From Truepera sp. bin119 (GTDB lineage: Bacteria > Deinococcota > Deinococci > Deinococcales > Trueperaceae): a stretch of DNA of 64,000 bases. Positions 15,471-25,753 of this stretch are shown here, one piece after another; position 1 is the stretch's first letter, and each line of letters starts with the position of its first letter. The notes under the pieces are model-generated. The model was not told the origin of the DNA and did no database searches. It saw only the letters and a list, made by a program, of their open reading frames with translations. The stretch covers positions 21,549 through 85,548 of the forward strand of contig MPNL01000010.1 in the NCBI GenBank assembly GCA_002239005.1. Reading direction: 5' to 3'. The translations under genes were made by a program, and so were the position numbers.

Positions 15471-16616
15471 TCAGGCGACAGCGACGGCCTGGTCAAAGGC
15501 CTCAGGCAACTGAGCCGCTTCCAGGATAGTGGCGAGCGCGGTCATCAGGCGCTGGTAGTGCTCAATGCGAGCCGCCTCACCCATCAGCCCGAGCCGCCAG
15601 ATCCGGCCCTCGGTCGGGCCGAGCCCACCCGTTACCGAGATGCCATGGTCGAACCGCAAATCGTAGCGCACGCGGGCATCGTCAAAACCCTCGGGAATCG
15701 TTAGGGCGAGAACCGTAGGGAGACGGTGCTCTGCGGGAACGAACGGCTTAAATCCGATCGTGGAAAGGGCCTGCAAGCAGGCCTCGGCTACGGCCCGGAC
15801 TCTCCAGGTCCTCGCCACAACGCCCTCATCGAGGGCTGCCCGCACTGCCTCACCCGTGGCCCAGTGAAGCTGCACCGGGACGGTGTGGTGGTAGCGCCTA
15901 TCGTCGGACGGCTGCCAGTAGGCGCGCATACCTTCAACATCCCCGTACCAACTCGCGACCGGCACCTTCCGCTCCGCTACAGCGGCCAAGGCCTCCGGTC
16001 CAAAGACTGCAGGGGCCAGCCCAACCGGCCCCGAAAGGCACTTCTGCGAACCCGTGTAGGCATAGTCCACACCCCAGCCCCGCATCTCAAAATCGAGCAT
16101 TCCCACAGTCGTCACGGCGTCGACGGAGAACAGGGCACCAAACTCTTTGGCTACGGCCCCCAGATCCGCAACAGGGTTAAGGACACCGGTACTGGTCTCA
16201 CCGTGGACGGCTGCCAGAAGTTTCGGACGGACGCGACCGACAACCTCCCGCACCACTTCGGGGAAGGCCGGGACTCCAGGGGGAAACCGGACCGGGGTAA
16301 CAGCGGCGCCGAGCCGGGAGGCCATATCGATCATGCGCTCTCCGAACACACCATTCGACACGATCACCACAGACTCGCCGGGCTCGAGCAGGTTGGCGAA
16401 TCCGACCTCCATTCCAAACGAACCTGTTCCCGAAAGGAGACAGGCAAACGCATCTCCAGCGGAGCCGTAGAGTACCTCAAGATCCCGCATGACCCTGTCG
16501 TTGAAGGCCACCACCTCGGGGTCCATGTGTCCGCGCACGGGCCACGAGAGGGCGGCCTTGGCCCTCGGGTGGATAGGGGTCGGTCCCGGTGTGAGCAGAA
16601 GCACCTCGTCGCGCAT
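15471..16616 (-). CDS. Class V aminotransferase (alanine/serine--glyoxylate type)
   Basis: 381 residues. It opens with LLTPGPTPIHPRAKAAL, the hallmark N-terminus of the alanine-glyoxylate / serine-glyoxylate / 2-aminoethylphosphonate group. PLP contacts include SGTGSFGME, the Asp in LFSVDAVTTVG, and the Schiff-base lysine in TGSQKCLSGPVG. It should transfer an amino group to glyoxylate or pyruvate; the donor (serine, alanine or aspartate) cannot be fixed from sequence. The start at 16616 follows GAAGGG; the open frame continues to 16655. A good promoter lies about 150 bp upstream. It is divergent from rimP. Confidence 0.85.
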   Translation of the reverse strand: MRDEVLLLTPGPTPIHPRAKAALSWPVRGHMDPEVVAFNDRVMRDLEVLYGSAGDAFACLLSGTGSFGMEVGFANLLEPGESVVIVSNGVFGERMIDMASRLGAAVTPVRFPPGVPAFPEVVREVVGRVRPKLLAAVHGETSTGVLNPVADLGAVAKEFGALFSVDAVTTVGMLDFEMRGWGVDYAYTGSQKCLSGPVGLAPAVFGPEALAAVAERKVPVASWYGDVEGMRAYWQPSDDRRYHHTVPVQLHWATGEAVRAALDEGVVARTWRVRAVAEACLQALSTIGFKPFVPAEHRLPTVLALTIPEGFDDARVRYDLRFDHGISVTGGLGPTEGRIWRLGLMGEAARIEHYQRLMTALATILEAAQLPEAFDQAVAVA

Positions 16617-16766
16617 ATCGGTTCGCCCTTCGCCCGGCGTTAAGACTACTATCACAAGGAAATGACGACCGCACCCCGCAGTGGGTCATCGGCGACGCGA
16701 AGCAGCCGACCTAGAGACCAAGGTCGCACCGCTAATGGATAGTTCACGCCGAATGCATTACGGCGA

Positions 16767-16795
16767 AGTCTACACACCTTACACACAATTGTAAA
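16767..16795 (-). promoter_or_regulatory. Promoter for the class V aminotransferase gene
   Basis: On the minus strand TTTACA (16790-16795), 17 bp, TAGACT (16767-16772). The leader to the start at 16616 would be about 140 nt. Confidence 0.55.
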
Positions 16796-16853
16796 GTCCC
16801 GGATTTCACACTCTCCCTCGCCGAGGGGTCCGGAACGGTGGGTGTCCCTGCGC

Positions 16854-16882
16854 TTGTACGAACCCCTTAAGCGGAGTATACT
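16854..16882 (+). promoter_or_regulatory. Promoter of the rimP-nusA-infB operon
   Basis: TTGTAC (16854-16859), a 17-bp spacer, TATACT (16877-16882). Transcription would start near 16889 and run into the leader terminator at 16917. Confidence 0.65.
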
Positions 16883-16916
16883 CCCCTTGGACAACCGTCC
16901 CGACTACCTCTAACAG

Positions 16917-16944
16917 GGTGGGTTCGTCAAGGCCCACCTTTTTT
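16917..16944 (+). terminator. Intrinsic terminator in the rimP leader (candidate attenuator)
   Basis: GGTGGG and CCCACC form a stem around a 10-nt loop and six T follow directly. It lies between the promoter and rimP, 22 bp before the rimP start, so the operon is transcribed only when this signal is bypassed. NusA, encoded downstream, itself affects termination. Confidence 0.65.
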
Positions 16945-16966
16945 GATGGGCGGGACCGGAGGTGGG

Positions 16967-17410
16967 ATGAATCTAACGGAGATGGCTAATGAGGTGCTTG
17001 AGCCCCTAGGCTTCGAAGTGCTCAAGGTGAGCGTGAGTGGCCGAGGAGCGAAAAGGCGGGTGCACCTGCGGATCGATCGACTCGATGAGAAGGCGGTATC
17101 TGTCGACGATGTCTCCAGGGCCAGCGAAGTGTTCGGGCTCGAACTAGACAGGCTCGACCCCTTCGCAGAGGCCTACCACCTAGTGGTGGAATCGCCCGGG
17201 CCGGAGCGGCCACTATTCCGACCACGCCACTTCGAACGGTTCTCCGACCTCGCCGCCAGGATTCGCACCTCTGGGGAAACCTTTCGCGGCACCGTCCGTA
17301 ACGTCGACGGTCGTCGCATCACCTTCGATGTTGCCGGGCAAACCAGGAGCTTCGACTTAGACGACATCATCAGCGCCTGCCTCGACGAGTGGCCGGAGCG
17401 GCCCCGCTGA
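16967..17410 (+). CDS. rimP: Ribosome maturation factor RimP
   Basis: 147 residues. The N-terminal domain has the LEPLGFEVLKVSVSG…RVHLRIDR pattern and the VESPGPERPLFRPRHFERF segment that joins it to the C-terminal SH3-like barrel. It binds the 30S precursor and assists S12/central-domain assembly. ATG 16967 has GGAGGT upstream; the frame opens earlier at 16943, inside the terminator. First gene of the classical rimP-nusA-infB operon; nusA starts 26 bp after its stop. Confidence 0.92.
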   Translation: MNLTEMANEVLEPLGFEVLKVSVSGRGAKRRVHLRIDRLDEKAVSVDDVSRASEVFGLELDRLDPFAEAYHLVVESPGPERPLFRPRHFERFSDLAARIRTSGETFRGTVRNVDGRRITFDVAGQTRSFDLDDIISACLDEWPERPR

Positions 17411-17436
17411 ACCACAACCGAATAGGAGTGTGGCTA

Positions 17437-18699
17437 GTGAACAGAGAATTCATCGACGCCCTCAATCTGCTGGCGGCAGAGCGCAACCTCGACAAGGATC
17501 AGCTCCTTACGAGCTTCGAAGAGGCGTTGGAACAGGCTTTCGAGAGGAATGTCGAACCCGGCAAGGAGATCGAGGTTGCCCTCGACCCAGAGAGCGGCGA
17601 GATGGAGGTTCTGGTCATCATGAGGGTGGTCGAGGAGGTCGAAGATCCCGACAAGGAGATCTCGTTCCAGGAGGCGCTAGACCTCGATGAGACCGTCGAG
17701 GTGGGAATGGAGATGGAATTCCCCGTCGATCCCGAACGCTTCACGCGTATCGCCGTGCAGACCACAAAACAGGTGATTACTCAAAAGATTCGCGAGGCCG
17801 AGCGCGCCATCGTGTTCGAGGAGTACAAGGACCGGGCCGGCGATGTCCTCACAGCAGTCATATCCCGCACGGATAACAAACGCAACGTGTTCGTCGATCT
17901 CGGGTCCGGCGAGGCAATTATGCCCCCCAAGGAACAGATTCAGGGCGAGCGCTATCTGGTCGGGATGCGAGTCAAGGTGTATGTGGTCAAGGTGGAGTTG
18001 TCGAGCCGGGGGCCGAGCATCCTGGTCTCCCGGGCCGCGCCGGAACTCCTCGCATATCTCATGAGACAGGAGATCCCCGAGGTGGCCGACGGAACCGTCG
18101 AAATCAGGGCTGTGGCGCGCGAGGCCGGGCAGCGCTCCAAGGTCGCCGTTACCAGTACCAACCCCAATGTAGACCCCATCGGGGCCTGCATCGGCCACAG
18201 GGGGAGCCGCATCCAAGCTGTGACGGGGGAACTCCAGCGAGAACGAGTCGACATCATTATGTGGGATCCCAACCCCAGGGAGTTCATCCGCAACGCCCTG
18301 TCCCCAGCCAAAGTAGGCACCATCGAGGTGGACCTCGACGAGCACGAGGTCAGGGTGATGGTGGCGAGCGATCAGCTGTCGCTGGCGATCGGCAAGGGTG
18401 GACAGAATGTCCGGCTAGCAGCGAAACTCACCGGCTTCAAGATCGATCTGGTCGGCTCCAAAACCGTCAGCGACCTCGATGCCGCGGTGCAGGCCGCCGC
18501 AGCCAGGACCGACCATATTGTGGCCAGTGAAACCTCCAGAGCAGCCTTCGATGCGCTGTTCGCTGACGCCAGCAGCGAGGAGGCTCCTACTCCAGAGGTG
18601 GACGCCGGAGTGGAGAGAGTGGTAAAGACCGAGGCCGAGGCCGCCGACCGAGAGGAAGGACCTGAGAGCCGGAAGATATCGGAGGAGGCGACCTCCTAG
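17437..18699 (+). CDS. nusA: Transcription elongation/termination factor NusA
   Basis: 420 residues with a GTG start at 17437 behind AGGAG. Order: N-terminal RNA polymerase-binding domain (1 to about 125), S1 domain (about 130-200, VLTAVISRTDNKRNVFVDLG), KH1 (DPIGACIGHRGSRIQAVTGE) and KH2 (SLAIGKGGQNVRLAAKL). A short acidic tail of about 80 residues replaces the C-terminal acidic repeats of enterobacteria, as usual outside Proteobacteria. It controls pausing, termination and antitermination. An internal GGAGGAGG near the 3' end serves ylxR. Confidence 0.96.
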   Translation: MNREFIDALNLLAAERNLDKDQLLTSFEEALEQAFERNVEPGKEIEVALDPESGEMEVLVIMRVVEEVEDPDKEISFQEALDLDETVEVGMEMEFPVDPERFTRIAVQTTKQVITQKIREAERAIVFEEYKDRAGDVLTAVISRTDNKRNVFVDLGSGEAIMPPKEQIQGERYLVGMRVKVYVVKVELSSRGPSILVSRAAPELLAYLMRQEIPEVADGTVEIRAVAREAGQRSKVAVTSTNPNVDPIGACIGHRGSRIQAVTGELQRERVDIIMWDPNPREFIRNALSPAKVGTIEVDLDEHEVRVMVASDQLSLAIGKGGQNVRLAAKLTGFKIDLVGSKTVSDLDAAVQAAAARTDHIVASETSRAAFDALFADASSEEAPTPEVDAGVERVVKTEAEAADREEGPESRKISEEATS

Positions 18700-18700
18700 T

Positions 18701-18994
18701 ATGGCGCGAACGCCACATGCTCCCCAGCGAAGTTGCGTCATCTGTCGAGAGCGGCGGCCTCAGCAGGAGCTACACCGCTTCCACCGGGATGCAACAGGTC
18801 AGTGGCAGCCCGACCCTAGCCGGAAAGCAGGTGGTCGGGGTGCCTGGCTATGCGAGACCTGCAGGCACCAGGCAACGGGCAGGGAGCTTAGACGATTCTT
18901 CAGAAACCAAGCCTCTCGCATCGAGAGGTTGCTCCGCAGTCAGGGCTGTTGGGTCAGCCCGGATACCGAGGTCGCGGGAGGGATAAATGGCTGA
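18701..18994 (+). CDS. ylxR: YlxR-family RNA-binding protein (RnpM-like)
   Basis: 97 residues. It has the CVICRERRPQQELHRFHR strand and GRGAWLCETC motif of the YlxR (DUF448) fold, a small RNA-binding protein always found between nusA and infB; the Bacillus protein, RnpM, binds RNase P RNA. It starts one base after the nusA stop, and its 3' end overlaps the infB start by 8 bp, so the three genes are tightly coupled. The CxxC pairs could bind a metal. Confidence 0.9.
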   Translation: MARTPHAPQRSCVICRERRPQQELHRFHRDATGQWQPDPSRKAGGRGAWLCETCRHQATGRELRRFFRNQASRIERLLRSQGCWVSPDTEVAGGING

Positions 18995-20795
18995 AAAGGT
19001 GCGCATCTATCAGCTCGTGAAAGAGCTGGAAATCGACACCAAGGAGATGCTAAGCATCCTCGATTCCATCGGGGTCGAGTACAAGTCACACGCGAGCACC
19101 TTGGATGCGGAGACGGCCGAGGCCGTCCGTCAACTCGTCATCCAGGAGCGCTCGGAAGCCGCCGCGGCGGAGACTGGCGCCGAACCTGAGTCGGCCGAGA
19201 CGTTCACCGACCATGATGGAGACGATCTGGAAGGGGGGGACGAGACAGAGCCCTCCACACCAACAACGCCCCAAGCGGAGACCGACGCCCCTCCGCGCTC
19301 ACCAGTCGTCACGGTCATGGGGCATGTCGACCACGGCAAGACCAGCCTGCTCGACTATATTCGACAGGCCGCAGTCGCCGCGAAGGAGACTGGCGGGATA
19401 ACCCAGCACATCGGGGCCTACCAAGCGGAGACCGACCACGGCACCATCACCTTCCTCGACACCCCGGGCCACGAGGCGTTCACCTCGATCCGGCAGCGCG
19501 GTGCCAACGCCACCGACATCGCTGTGATCGTGGTCGCAGCCGACGACAGCATCATGCCCCAGACCCGAGAGGCCATCGCCCACGCCCGCGCCGCCGAGGT
19601 TCCGATCATCGTGGCGATCAACAAGATCGACCTCCCGCAGGCCGACCCGGAGAGGGTCAGGCAGGACCTGATGCAGATCGGACTGGTACCGGAGGCCTAC
19701 GGCGGCGACACCATCACTCTGGAGATCAGTGCCTTGACAGGCGACGGTGTGACCGGCTTGCTCGAGATGATCTCGCTCGTCGCTGAGGTCGAGGAACTCC
19801 GCGCCGATCCAGAAGCTGAGGCCTTCGGGGTCGTGGTCGAGTCGATCCTGGATAAGCGCGCCGGTATACTCGCTACCGTCCTGGTTCAGCGAGGAACACT
19901 GAGGGTCTCGGACACCATCGTCTCGGGTGAGGCCTGGGCTCGCATCCGCCGCCTGACCGACCACAGCGGCGCGGTGGTCTCCGAGGCCGGGCCCTCGGTT
20001 CCGGTCCAAGTCCTCGGCTTTAGCACCCAGCCCCAAGCGGGCGACACCGTGACCTGGGTCGAGAACGAACAGATCGCCAAGTCCCTGACCAGCGACCGCA
20101 AGCGGGAGCGCGAGGAGGCTGAGCGGGAGTCCATCGGACGCACAGGCGTGACCTTGGCCGACCTGTTCGGCCAGTCTAACGTGAAGACCATAAACATAAT
20201 CCTCCGCGCCGACACCCAAGGGTCGCTCGAGGCCCTCAAGGCGGTACTTCAACGGGAGTCGGAGACCACGGAGGAGGTCGACCTCGCAATCATGATTGCT
20301 GAGGTCGGCGCCCCTACCGAGGCCGACCTTCTGTTGGCGTCTACGGCCGAGGCTCAGGTGATTGCGTTCGGTGTCAACCCACCCGGATCGGTCAAGAAGT
20401 CGGCCGAACGCCAGGGAGTGACCCTCAAAACCTACAGGGTCATCTATGACCTGATCGCGGATGTGCAGCACCTGATCCACGACCAGATCGAGCCCGAATT
20501 CGAGGAGCAAGTCATCGGTCGCGCCGAGGTGCGCGCCGTCATCCGGGTGCCGCGCAGCGGCAACATCGCCGGCTCGTACGTCATCGACGGGGTCGTGCGC
20601 CGGGGGGCAAGGGCCAGAGTTGCCCGCAGCACCCGCGAGGTGTATAAGGGCACAGTCTCCCAGCTCAGGAGGTTCAAAGACGATGTCCGCGAGGTCACCC
20701 AGGGCTTCGAGTGTGGAATCAATCTGCAGAACTACGACAACATTCAGGAGGGTGACATCATCGAGGTCTACGAGATGGTGGAGGTCCCAGTCTGA
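18987..20795 (+). CDS. infB: Translation initiation factor IF-2
   Basis: 602 residues, short for IF-2, because the N-terminal region before the GTPase is only about 105 residues, as in Thermus and Deinococcus. A single IF2_N subdomain ([18 protein letters not shown]) precedes an acidic linker. G domain: G1 GHVDHGKTS (112-120), G3 DTPGHE, G4 NKID. The beta-barrel and the C-terminal initiator-tRNA-binding domain follow (ending [14 protein letters not shown]…). It brings fMet-tRNA to the 30S subunit. The short form is one of the main clues to the organism's phylum. Confidence 0.97.
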   Translation: MAEKVRIYQLVKELEIDTKEMLSILDSIGVEYKSHASTLDAETAEAVRQLVIQERSEAAAAETGAEPESAETFTDHDGDDLEGGDETEPSTPTTPQAETDAPPRSPVVTVMGHVDHGKTSLLDYIRQAAVAAKETGGITQHIGAYQAETDHGTITFLDTPGHEAFTSIRQRGANATDIAVIVVAADDSIMPQTREAIAHARAAEVPIIVAINKIDLPQADPERVRQDLMQIGLVPEAYGGDTITLEISALTGDGVTGLLEMISLVAEVEELRADPEAEAFGVVVESILDKRAGILATVLVQRGTLRVSDTIVSGEAWARIRRLTDHSGAVVSEAGPSVPVQVLGFSTQPQAGDTVTWVENEQIAKSLTSDRKREREEAERESIGRTGVTLADLFGQSNVKTINIILRADTQGSLEALKAVLQRESETTEEVDLAIMIAEVGAPTEADLLLASTAEAQVIAFGVNPPGSVKKSAERQGVTLKTYRVIYDLIADVQHLIHDQIEPEFEEQVIGRAEVRAVIRVPRSGNIAGSYVIDGVVRRGARARVARSTREVYKGTVSQLRRFKDDVREVTQGFECGINLQNYDNIQEGDIIEVYEMVEVPV

Positions 20796-21137
20796 GGTCT
20801 CCGAGGGGCCTCAAGACCGGAAGTCGAACGGTGCCGGGAGCGGAGTGTCGTCACATAAGCTTGTGTCGATCACGACCAGGAACGGGGGACTCCTCCCCCT
20901 CCTAGCCGCCCCGTCGCTGTCCGCTCCCGGTCCTGCCGGCCTCAGCGGTATCCATCAACTCCTGACCGAGCAGGTACCAACGCCGTTCACAAATGCGTCG
21001 GTGAACAGCATCCAGAGACCCTCCCATGCCTCGGGCCCGCCCCCCCGTGGAGCGCGCACCCCGGACCGATCGAGGGCAGGTAAAGCCCGACCCGACTTCC
21101 TATCGACCGTCGGACCCATAACCCTCAAGGAGCAACT
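20796..21137. other. Gene-free spacer between infB and secDF
   Basis: 342 bp. Open frames run through it but begin inside infB or lack a start signal, and none is recognisable. No rbfA-like gene, which often follows infB, could be seen here. AAGGAG at its end serves secDF. A promoter for secDF is not obvious. Confidence 0.5.
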
Positions 21138-23330
21138 ATGAACATCAACAGAAGAACGGTGACCGGCCTGCTGGTGCTCGCTGCCCTGCTAGCCGCGATC
21201 CTCTACCTCTGGCAGCCCTGGGACCCAAGCGGCACCTCCTCACTCAAGCTCGGACTCGACCTCCAAGGGGGGCTCAGGGTGGTCCTCCAATCCGAGGCAG
21301 ACGACCCGCTACGGGAGGATCTTAACGCGGCCCGCAACATCATCGAGAACCGCATCAATGAGTTCGGCGTGGCCGAACCCCTCATCCAGACCAGCGGCAG
21401 CAACCGGATTATCGTGGAACTGCCCGGGCTGACCTCCGAGGACCAGGCCCGCGCCCTCGACCTAATCGGTCAGCAGGCGATCCTCGAGTTCCGCCTCGTA
21501 CGGACCGATGCGCAAGGGCTCCCCCGCAGCCAACTCACCCTCGACGACCTGGAGGAGACGGCCTTCACGGGCGAGATCATCCGCAGTGCCCGGGCCGACT
21601 TCGCCCCTCCGGGAACCGGCCAGATCGGCCCTCTCGTGCTGTTCGATATCAAGCAGGAGTTCGTCCGCGAGTTTGGTGACTTCACCGGACGCAACATCCA
21701 GCGGAACATGGCCATCGTGCTCGACGGGGTCATCCAGTCTGCCCCCATCCTCCAGAGCCGTATCAGCGACTCGGGGCAGATCTCCGGCATCGCCACAATC
21801 GAGGAGGCCAGTGATATCGCCCTAGTGTTGCGCACCGGCAGCCTCCCCATCAATCTGCGGGTAGAGGAGATCCGTGCCATCGGCCCAACCCTTGGCCAGG
21901 ACTCGATCAATGCCGGCAGGCGCGCCGCTCTCATCGGCGGCACCGCTGTCATCGCAGCCATCTTGCTCTACTATGGGCCTCTGTTCGGCGGGGTGCTCAC
22001 CCTGGGCCTCAGCCTCGTCATGCTCCTCATCTTCGGCACCCTGGCTGGCCTGGGTGCCGTGTTAACCCTTCCCGGGCTCGCGGGGCTGGTACTCACGATC
22101 GGTGCCGCCGTGGACGGCAACGTCATCAGTTTCGAACGCATCAAGGAGGAACTGCGCAGCGGGAAGAGCCTGCGCCTCGCGATGAGAGCGGGGTTCGGCA
22201 ACTCCCTGTCAGCCATCATCGACGCCAATGTCACGACACTGCTGGCCGCAGCCTCACTATACCAGTACACCTCAGGCCCGGTTCGCGGCTTCGCTATCAC
22301 CCTGGCAATCGGGCTCGCCTCCGCAGTGTTCATCAACACTATCGCGGTCCCCTTTATCCTCGACGTGCTCACCCTTCGCATCCGGAAACCCATGCTGCCA
22401 GGCGGCTTCTACACCGACCGTCTCCGCTTCGTGGGCAAGGCCCCGATCGTCATGACCATCTCAGGCCTTCTCGCGGCCGGGGCGATCACCCTAGTGCTCG
22501 CAACCGGACTCCGGCTCTCTACAGACTTCACCGGAGGCATCACGGCTCTCTACAGGGTACCCGACGGGACAGCTGTCATCGATGTCCGGTCTACCATCGG
22601 GGGACTGGGTATCGAGGGCCTGACGGCTGACGGTGCAAGCATTATCGAGGTTCAGGACAACACGATCGACGGCGAACTGATCTCGGTTCGCGTCGGGCTC
22701 ACCGAGGCTATGGCTGGCAGCGAGCAGTTCCCGAATGAGCTCGCTTCGGCCCTAGGAGCGGACCTCCTCTCAGCCGATTTCGTGGGTCCTGCAGTCGGCG
22801 CAGACCTCCGACAGGGGGCTATCTATGCTGTGTTGGTCGCCCTAGGTCTAATCCTGCTCTACGTCAGCTGGCGCTTCTGGCCCACCTGGATCGTAGCGAT
22901 AGCCGCCATCCTCGCCGTGATCCATGACGTAGGGGTCACCTTGGGCGTCCTCGAACTCATCAACGCCGAATTCGGGATCCCGGTCCTCGCCGCCCTCCTG
23001 TTCGTTGTAGGGTACTCGCTTAACGACTCGATCATTATCGCCGATCGGATCCGGGAGAACCTTCGCAAGGTCAGAGGGAAGTCCTACCAGGAACTCGTGG
23101 ACCTCTCTGTGAGCCAGACGCTGGCCCGGACCATGATGACCTCCGGCACCACCCTGCTACCGGTGTTGGCCCTGCTCTTCTTCGGTGGTAGCGTCCTTCG
23201 CGATTTCAGCGTGACCCTCCTTATCGGCATCGCAGTGGGGACCTACTCGAGTATCTTCATTCTGGCCCCAATGGTCGTCTGGTTCCGGAGCCGATGGAGT
23301 ATGGCACGGATCTCAAGGCGCACAGCCTGA
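21138..23330 (+). CDS. secDF: Protein translocase SecDF (fused)
   Basis: 730 residues, SecD and SecF in one chain, as in Thermus. The SecD half has TM1 (VTGLLVLAALLAAILYL), the large periplasmic P1 region (about 35-265) with KLGLDLQGGLRVVL and ENRINEFGVAEPLI, then five TMs with the GLAGLVLTIGAAVDGNVISFERIKEE motif. SecF starts near residue 430 (LSTDFTGGI) and repeats the six-TM plan (SLNDSIIIADRIRENLR). It uses the proton gradient to pull exported proteins through SecYEG. AAGGAG precedes the ATG. Confidence 0.97.
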   Translation: MNINRRTVTGLLVLAALLAAILYLWQPWDPSGTSSLKLGLDLQGGLRVVLQSEADDPLREDLNAARNIIENRINEFGVAEPLIQTSGSNRIIVELPGLTSEDQARALDLIGQQAILEFRLVRTDAQGLPRSQLTLDDLEETAFTGEIIRSARADFAPPGTGQIGPLVLFDIKQEFVREFGDFTGRNIQRNMAIVLDGVIQSAPILQSRISDSGQISGIATIEEASDIALVLRTGSLPINLRVEEIRAIGPTLGQDSINAGRRAALIGGTAVIAAILLYYGPLFGGVLTLGLSLVMLLIFGTLAGLGAVLTLPGLAGLVLTIGAAVDGNVISFERIKEELRSGKSLRLAMRAGFGNSLSAIIDANVTTLLAAASLYQYTSGPVRGFAITLAIGLASAVFINTIAVPFILDVLTLRIRKPMLPGGFYTDRLRFVGKAPIVMTISGLLAAGAITLVLATGLRLSTDFTGGITALYRVPDGTAVIDVRSTIGGLGIEGLTADGASIIEVQDNTIDGELISVRVGLTEAMAGSEQFPNELASALGADLLSADFVGPAVGADLRQGAIYAVLVALGLILLYVSWRFWPTWIVAIAAILAVIHDVGVTLGVLELINAEFGIPVLAALLFVVGYSLNDSIIIADRIRENLRKVRGKSYQELVDLSVSQTLARTMMTSGTTLLPVLALLFFGGSVLRDFSVTLLIGIAVGTYSSIFILAPMVVWFRSRWSMARISRRTA

Positions 23331-23369
23331 ACGGCTCGCTGCCCCGGCGCGTCGCTGGAGGAGGTGGGC

Positions 23370-23588
23370 CTATACCGAGGTGATACATTCGGCCTCGGCC
23401 CTACCACGTCTCGTCAATGGAGCCTTTCCGCTAGCTGAAGACACCGCAGCAGACCGTCGATCTGATCTCAAGGGGTCCCGACGGGATCGGATCAACAGCA
23501 GGACCAGCAAAGCAAGCGAGCAACGCCAGTCCCGGAACCCCATCGACATCACGAGCAGGACGAGGAGGGGCAGCTCGAACGGCGTCAC
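23370..23588 (-). CDS. Possible small hydrophobic protein downstream of xylB
   Basis: 72 residues starting at a GTG 23 bp after the xylB stop. The N-terminal 33 residues are strongly hydrophobic (LPLLVLLVMSMGF, SLALLVLLLI), and the rest is basic. I do not recognise it, and the ribosome binding site is weak. It could be a remnant of a membrane protein, or chance in GC-rich DNA. Confidence 0.25.
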   Translation of the reverse strand: MTPFELPLLVLLVMSMGFRDWRCSLALLVLLLIRSRRDPLRSDRRSAAVSSASGKAPLTRRGRAEAECITSV

Positions 23589-23611
23589 GAAAAGCCTGCT
23601 AGGGGATCAGA

Positions 23612-25054
23612 TTACACACCCCGAGTCTTGAACCTTCTGATCGGTTCCCGGTATCCGCTACCGGCGCGAGGTTCGAAGCGGGCACCGATCTCGGTTCGGG
23701 CCGCGCCCGCAGCCCTCTCGACCAAGCCCACCCCCTGCAGTGCCAGCAGCGCCGCCCCGTAGGCCGCTCCCTGGTCGGAGTCGGTCCGCGCAAGAGGTAG
23801 CTCGAGGACATCCGAGAGGAGCTGTAACCAGAGATCCGAGCGAGCCCCACCGCCGGTCGCTAGGGCGCGCTCGAGCGGTGCCAGCGGGGTCATCACACCG
23901 AGCGCATCGCGCAGGCTGAAGGCCACCCCCTCAAGGACCGCCCGGACCACATCGGCCCCGTCGGTGGCGAGGCTGAGGCCCGTGAACGAGCCCCGCAAGT
24001 CGGGGTCCATGTGGGGGGTTCGCTCACCCGCGAGATAGGGTCGGAAGGTCACACCGTTGGCTCCGATCGGGCTTGTGGCAGCAGCCTCAGTCAACTCAGC
24101 GTAGTCGCTGGCCGGCGCGAAGGTGTCACGATACCAGCGGAGGCTTCCCGCTGCCGCCAGGGTCACTCCGAGCAGGTGGTATCCGCCGTCGGCGTGGCAG
24201 AACAGGTGGACTCGGTCTTCGGGAGTGGAGGGGGGAGCAGCAAGTGGGATGAAGATCACCCCCGAACTCCCTAGGCTCACGCTACCCAGTCTAGGCTCAG
24301 CGCTCGACAAGCCGAGCCCAATAGCCGCAGCCGCGTTATCGCCTGCGCCAGCCACTACCGGGATCCCTTCGGCCAGCCCTGTCGCACGGGCCACCTCCGC
24401 AGTCAGCCGACCCGTAACCTCGTGCGAGGCAACGATCTCGGGAAACAGGTCCGGGTCCAGACCCACGGCGCCAAGAACGTCCGCGTCCCAGCACTTCGTA
24501 CTCAGATTGAAGGCGTTGCTCCCCGAGGCGTCGCTCGGCTCGGTCGCCATAACCCCAGTAAGGATGTAGCCGAGGTAGTCCTTAGGCAATAGGCTGTGGC
24601 GGGTTCGCGCGAACGCCTCAGGCTCTTCGGTGCGGAGCCACAGCAGCTTGGGCAGGTGGAAGCCGGTAATCGCAGGGTTTCCGGTGCGCACAACCAGCTC
24701 CTCACGAGGAATTTCCCGTTCCAACTCTGCGACTGCCTCGCCGGTGCGCTGGTCATTCCATAAGATGGCCGGACGCACCACCTCCCCCACACCATCGAGA
24801 GGCACCATGCCGTGCATCTGACCAGAGAGACCTAGGGCCGCCACCTCACGCACCCTGAACTGGCTGGCCACGTCCCGAAGCACCTCCATCGCGGCCCGAC
24901 GCCAGTCGTCAGGGTCCTGCTCGGTCCAACCAGGTCGCGGAGTCAGCAGCGGATAATCGCGGTTCGCCTCGGCTATGACCTCCCCCTTGGGCGTCACCCC
25001 CACCACGCGCGCACCACTTGTTCCCAAATCCAGACCGAGAGCCAACTGGCTCAT
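23612..25054 (-). CDS. xylB: Xylulokinase
   Basis: 480 residues, FGGY carbohydrate kinase family. The N-terminal phosphate-1 loop is [27 protein letters not shown] is the xylulokinase-type substrate segment; the second ATPase half has [15 protein letters not shown] and [19 protein letters not shown]. It phosphorylates D-xylulose to xylulose-5-phosphate for the pentose phosphate pathway. No xylA or xylose transporter is adjacent, so D-xylulose could also arise from D-arabitol or xylitol. It faces secDF. Confidence 0.88.
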   Translation of the reverse strand: MSQLALGLDLGTSGARVVGVTPKGEVIAEANRDYPLLTPRPGWTEQDPDDWRRAAMEVLRDVASQFRVREVAALGLSGQMHGMVPLDGVGEVVRPAILWNDQRTGEAVAELEREIPREELVVRTGNPAITGFHLPKLLWLRTEEPEAFARTRHSLLPKDYLGYILTGVMATEPSDASGSNAFNLSTKCWDADVLGAVGLDPDLFPEIVASHEVTGRLTAEVARATGLAEGIPVVAGAGDNAAAAIGLGLSSAEPRLGSVSLGSSGVIFIPLAAPPSTPEDRVHLFCHADGGYHLLGVTLAAAGSLRWYRDTFAPASDYAELTEAAATSPIGANGVTFRPYLAGERTPHMDPDLRGSFTGLSLATDGADVVRAVLEGVAFSLRDALGVMTPLAPLERALATGGGARSDLWLQLLSDVLELPLARTDSDQGAAYGAALLALQGVGLVERAAGAARTEIGARFEPRAGSGYREPIRRFKTRGV

Positions 25055-25753
25055 TCGCTACCTCCCCGAGACCCACCTCTCCGCCACAAAGAAGGGGCAA
25101 TCGGCCTCCACCAATACCACATCCAGTCCACAATTCTCGGGGCCCTCTTCATCATCAACGGTTTCCCCCAGATGCCCTCCCGGCGCACGCCCTGAGGCGC
25201 TTAGGGAATCTTGCAGAGCAAAGCACAGGTAGTGGACCTTAAGTGTGAACGTGCCCCAGCCGGACTCGTCTGATCGACCTCAAGGATCTTGCGGTCATAC
25301 CCTCCAAAGGGTTGGCGGCGAATCCGATCCCCAGGCGAGCTACCGTGGCCGGAGGGCGCTCTCCTTGCACTGGAAAGTGGTGTGGAGGAGCTAGATGACG
25401 GCTAGCACCGCCAATGCATGGGGAAAGTTCCGGCCGACGCCCAGATCGGTCTAGGAGCCCACCCCGTCCCCAAGAACCTCAGCGTGCATCAAAAGTAAGC
25501 GGCTGAGTCCACACTGAAGCGACGGGGGGCTAGATATACGGCTAGCGGAACGAACACGAACTAGGCACATAATGTTATGCTCCAGCCACAATATGTAGTA
25601 GCAGATCGGGCTGTGCGTAAGTTACGTGGGCATGGGTCCGCTAGAGGACCCAGGGTTCGGTGCTGCCTCGTTGCACCCTATCTTCACTCTGCACGCCGCA
25701 GACCACATGCCGGGGCGATTACCATTCCCACCCAGGGAGATTGGGGCCGCGCG
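25055..25753. other. Long spacer upstream of the hyuB-like gene
   Basis: About 700 bp between divergent xylB and hyuB. The hyuB frame is open from 25577, but its first 59 codons look unlike the family. A hairpin TGGGTCC-gctaga-GGACCCA lies at 25633-25652, within the likely leader. An A/T-rich patch (…cacataatgttatg…, near 25565-25580) could hold a -10 box. No gene is supportable; a lost hyuA-like partner would be expected here. Confidence 0.45.

Noticed and set aside
19299..20510. 403-codon open frame antisense to infB
   Set aside because: It lies entirely opposite IF-2, whose reading is certain, and has no recognisable content or start signal.
25577..25753. Longer start for the hyuB-like protein
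   Set aside because: The 59 extra residues do not match the family start, and the codons look non-coding; TTG 25754 fits better, although its ribosome binding site is weak.
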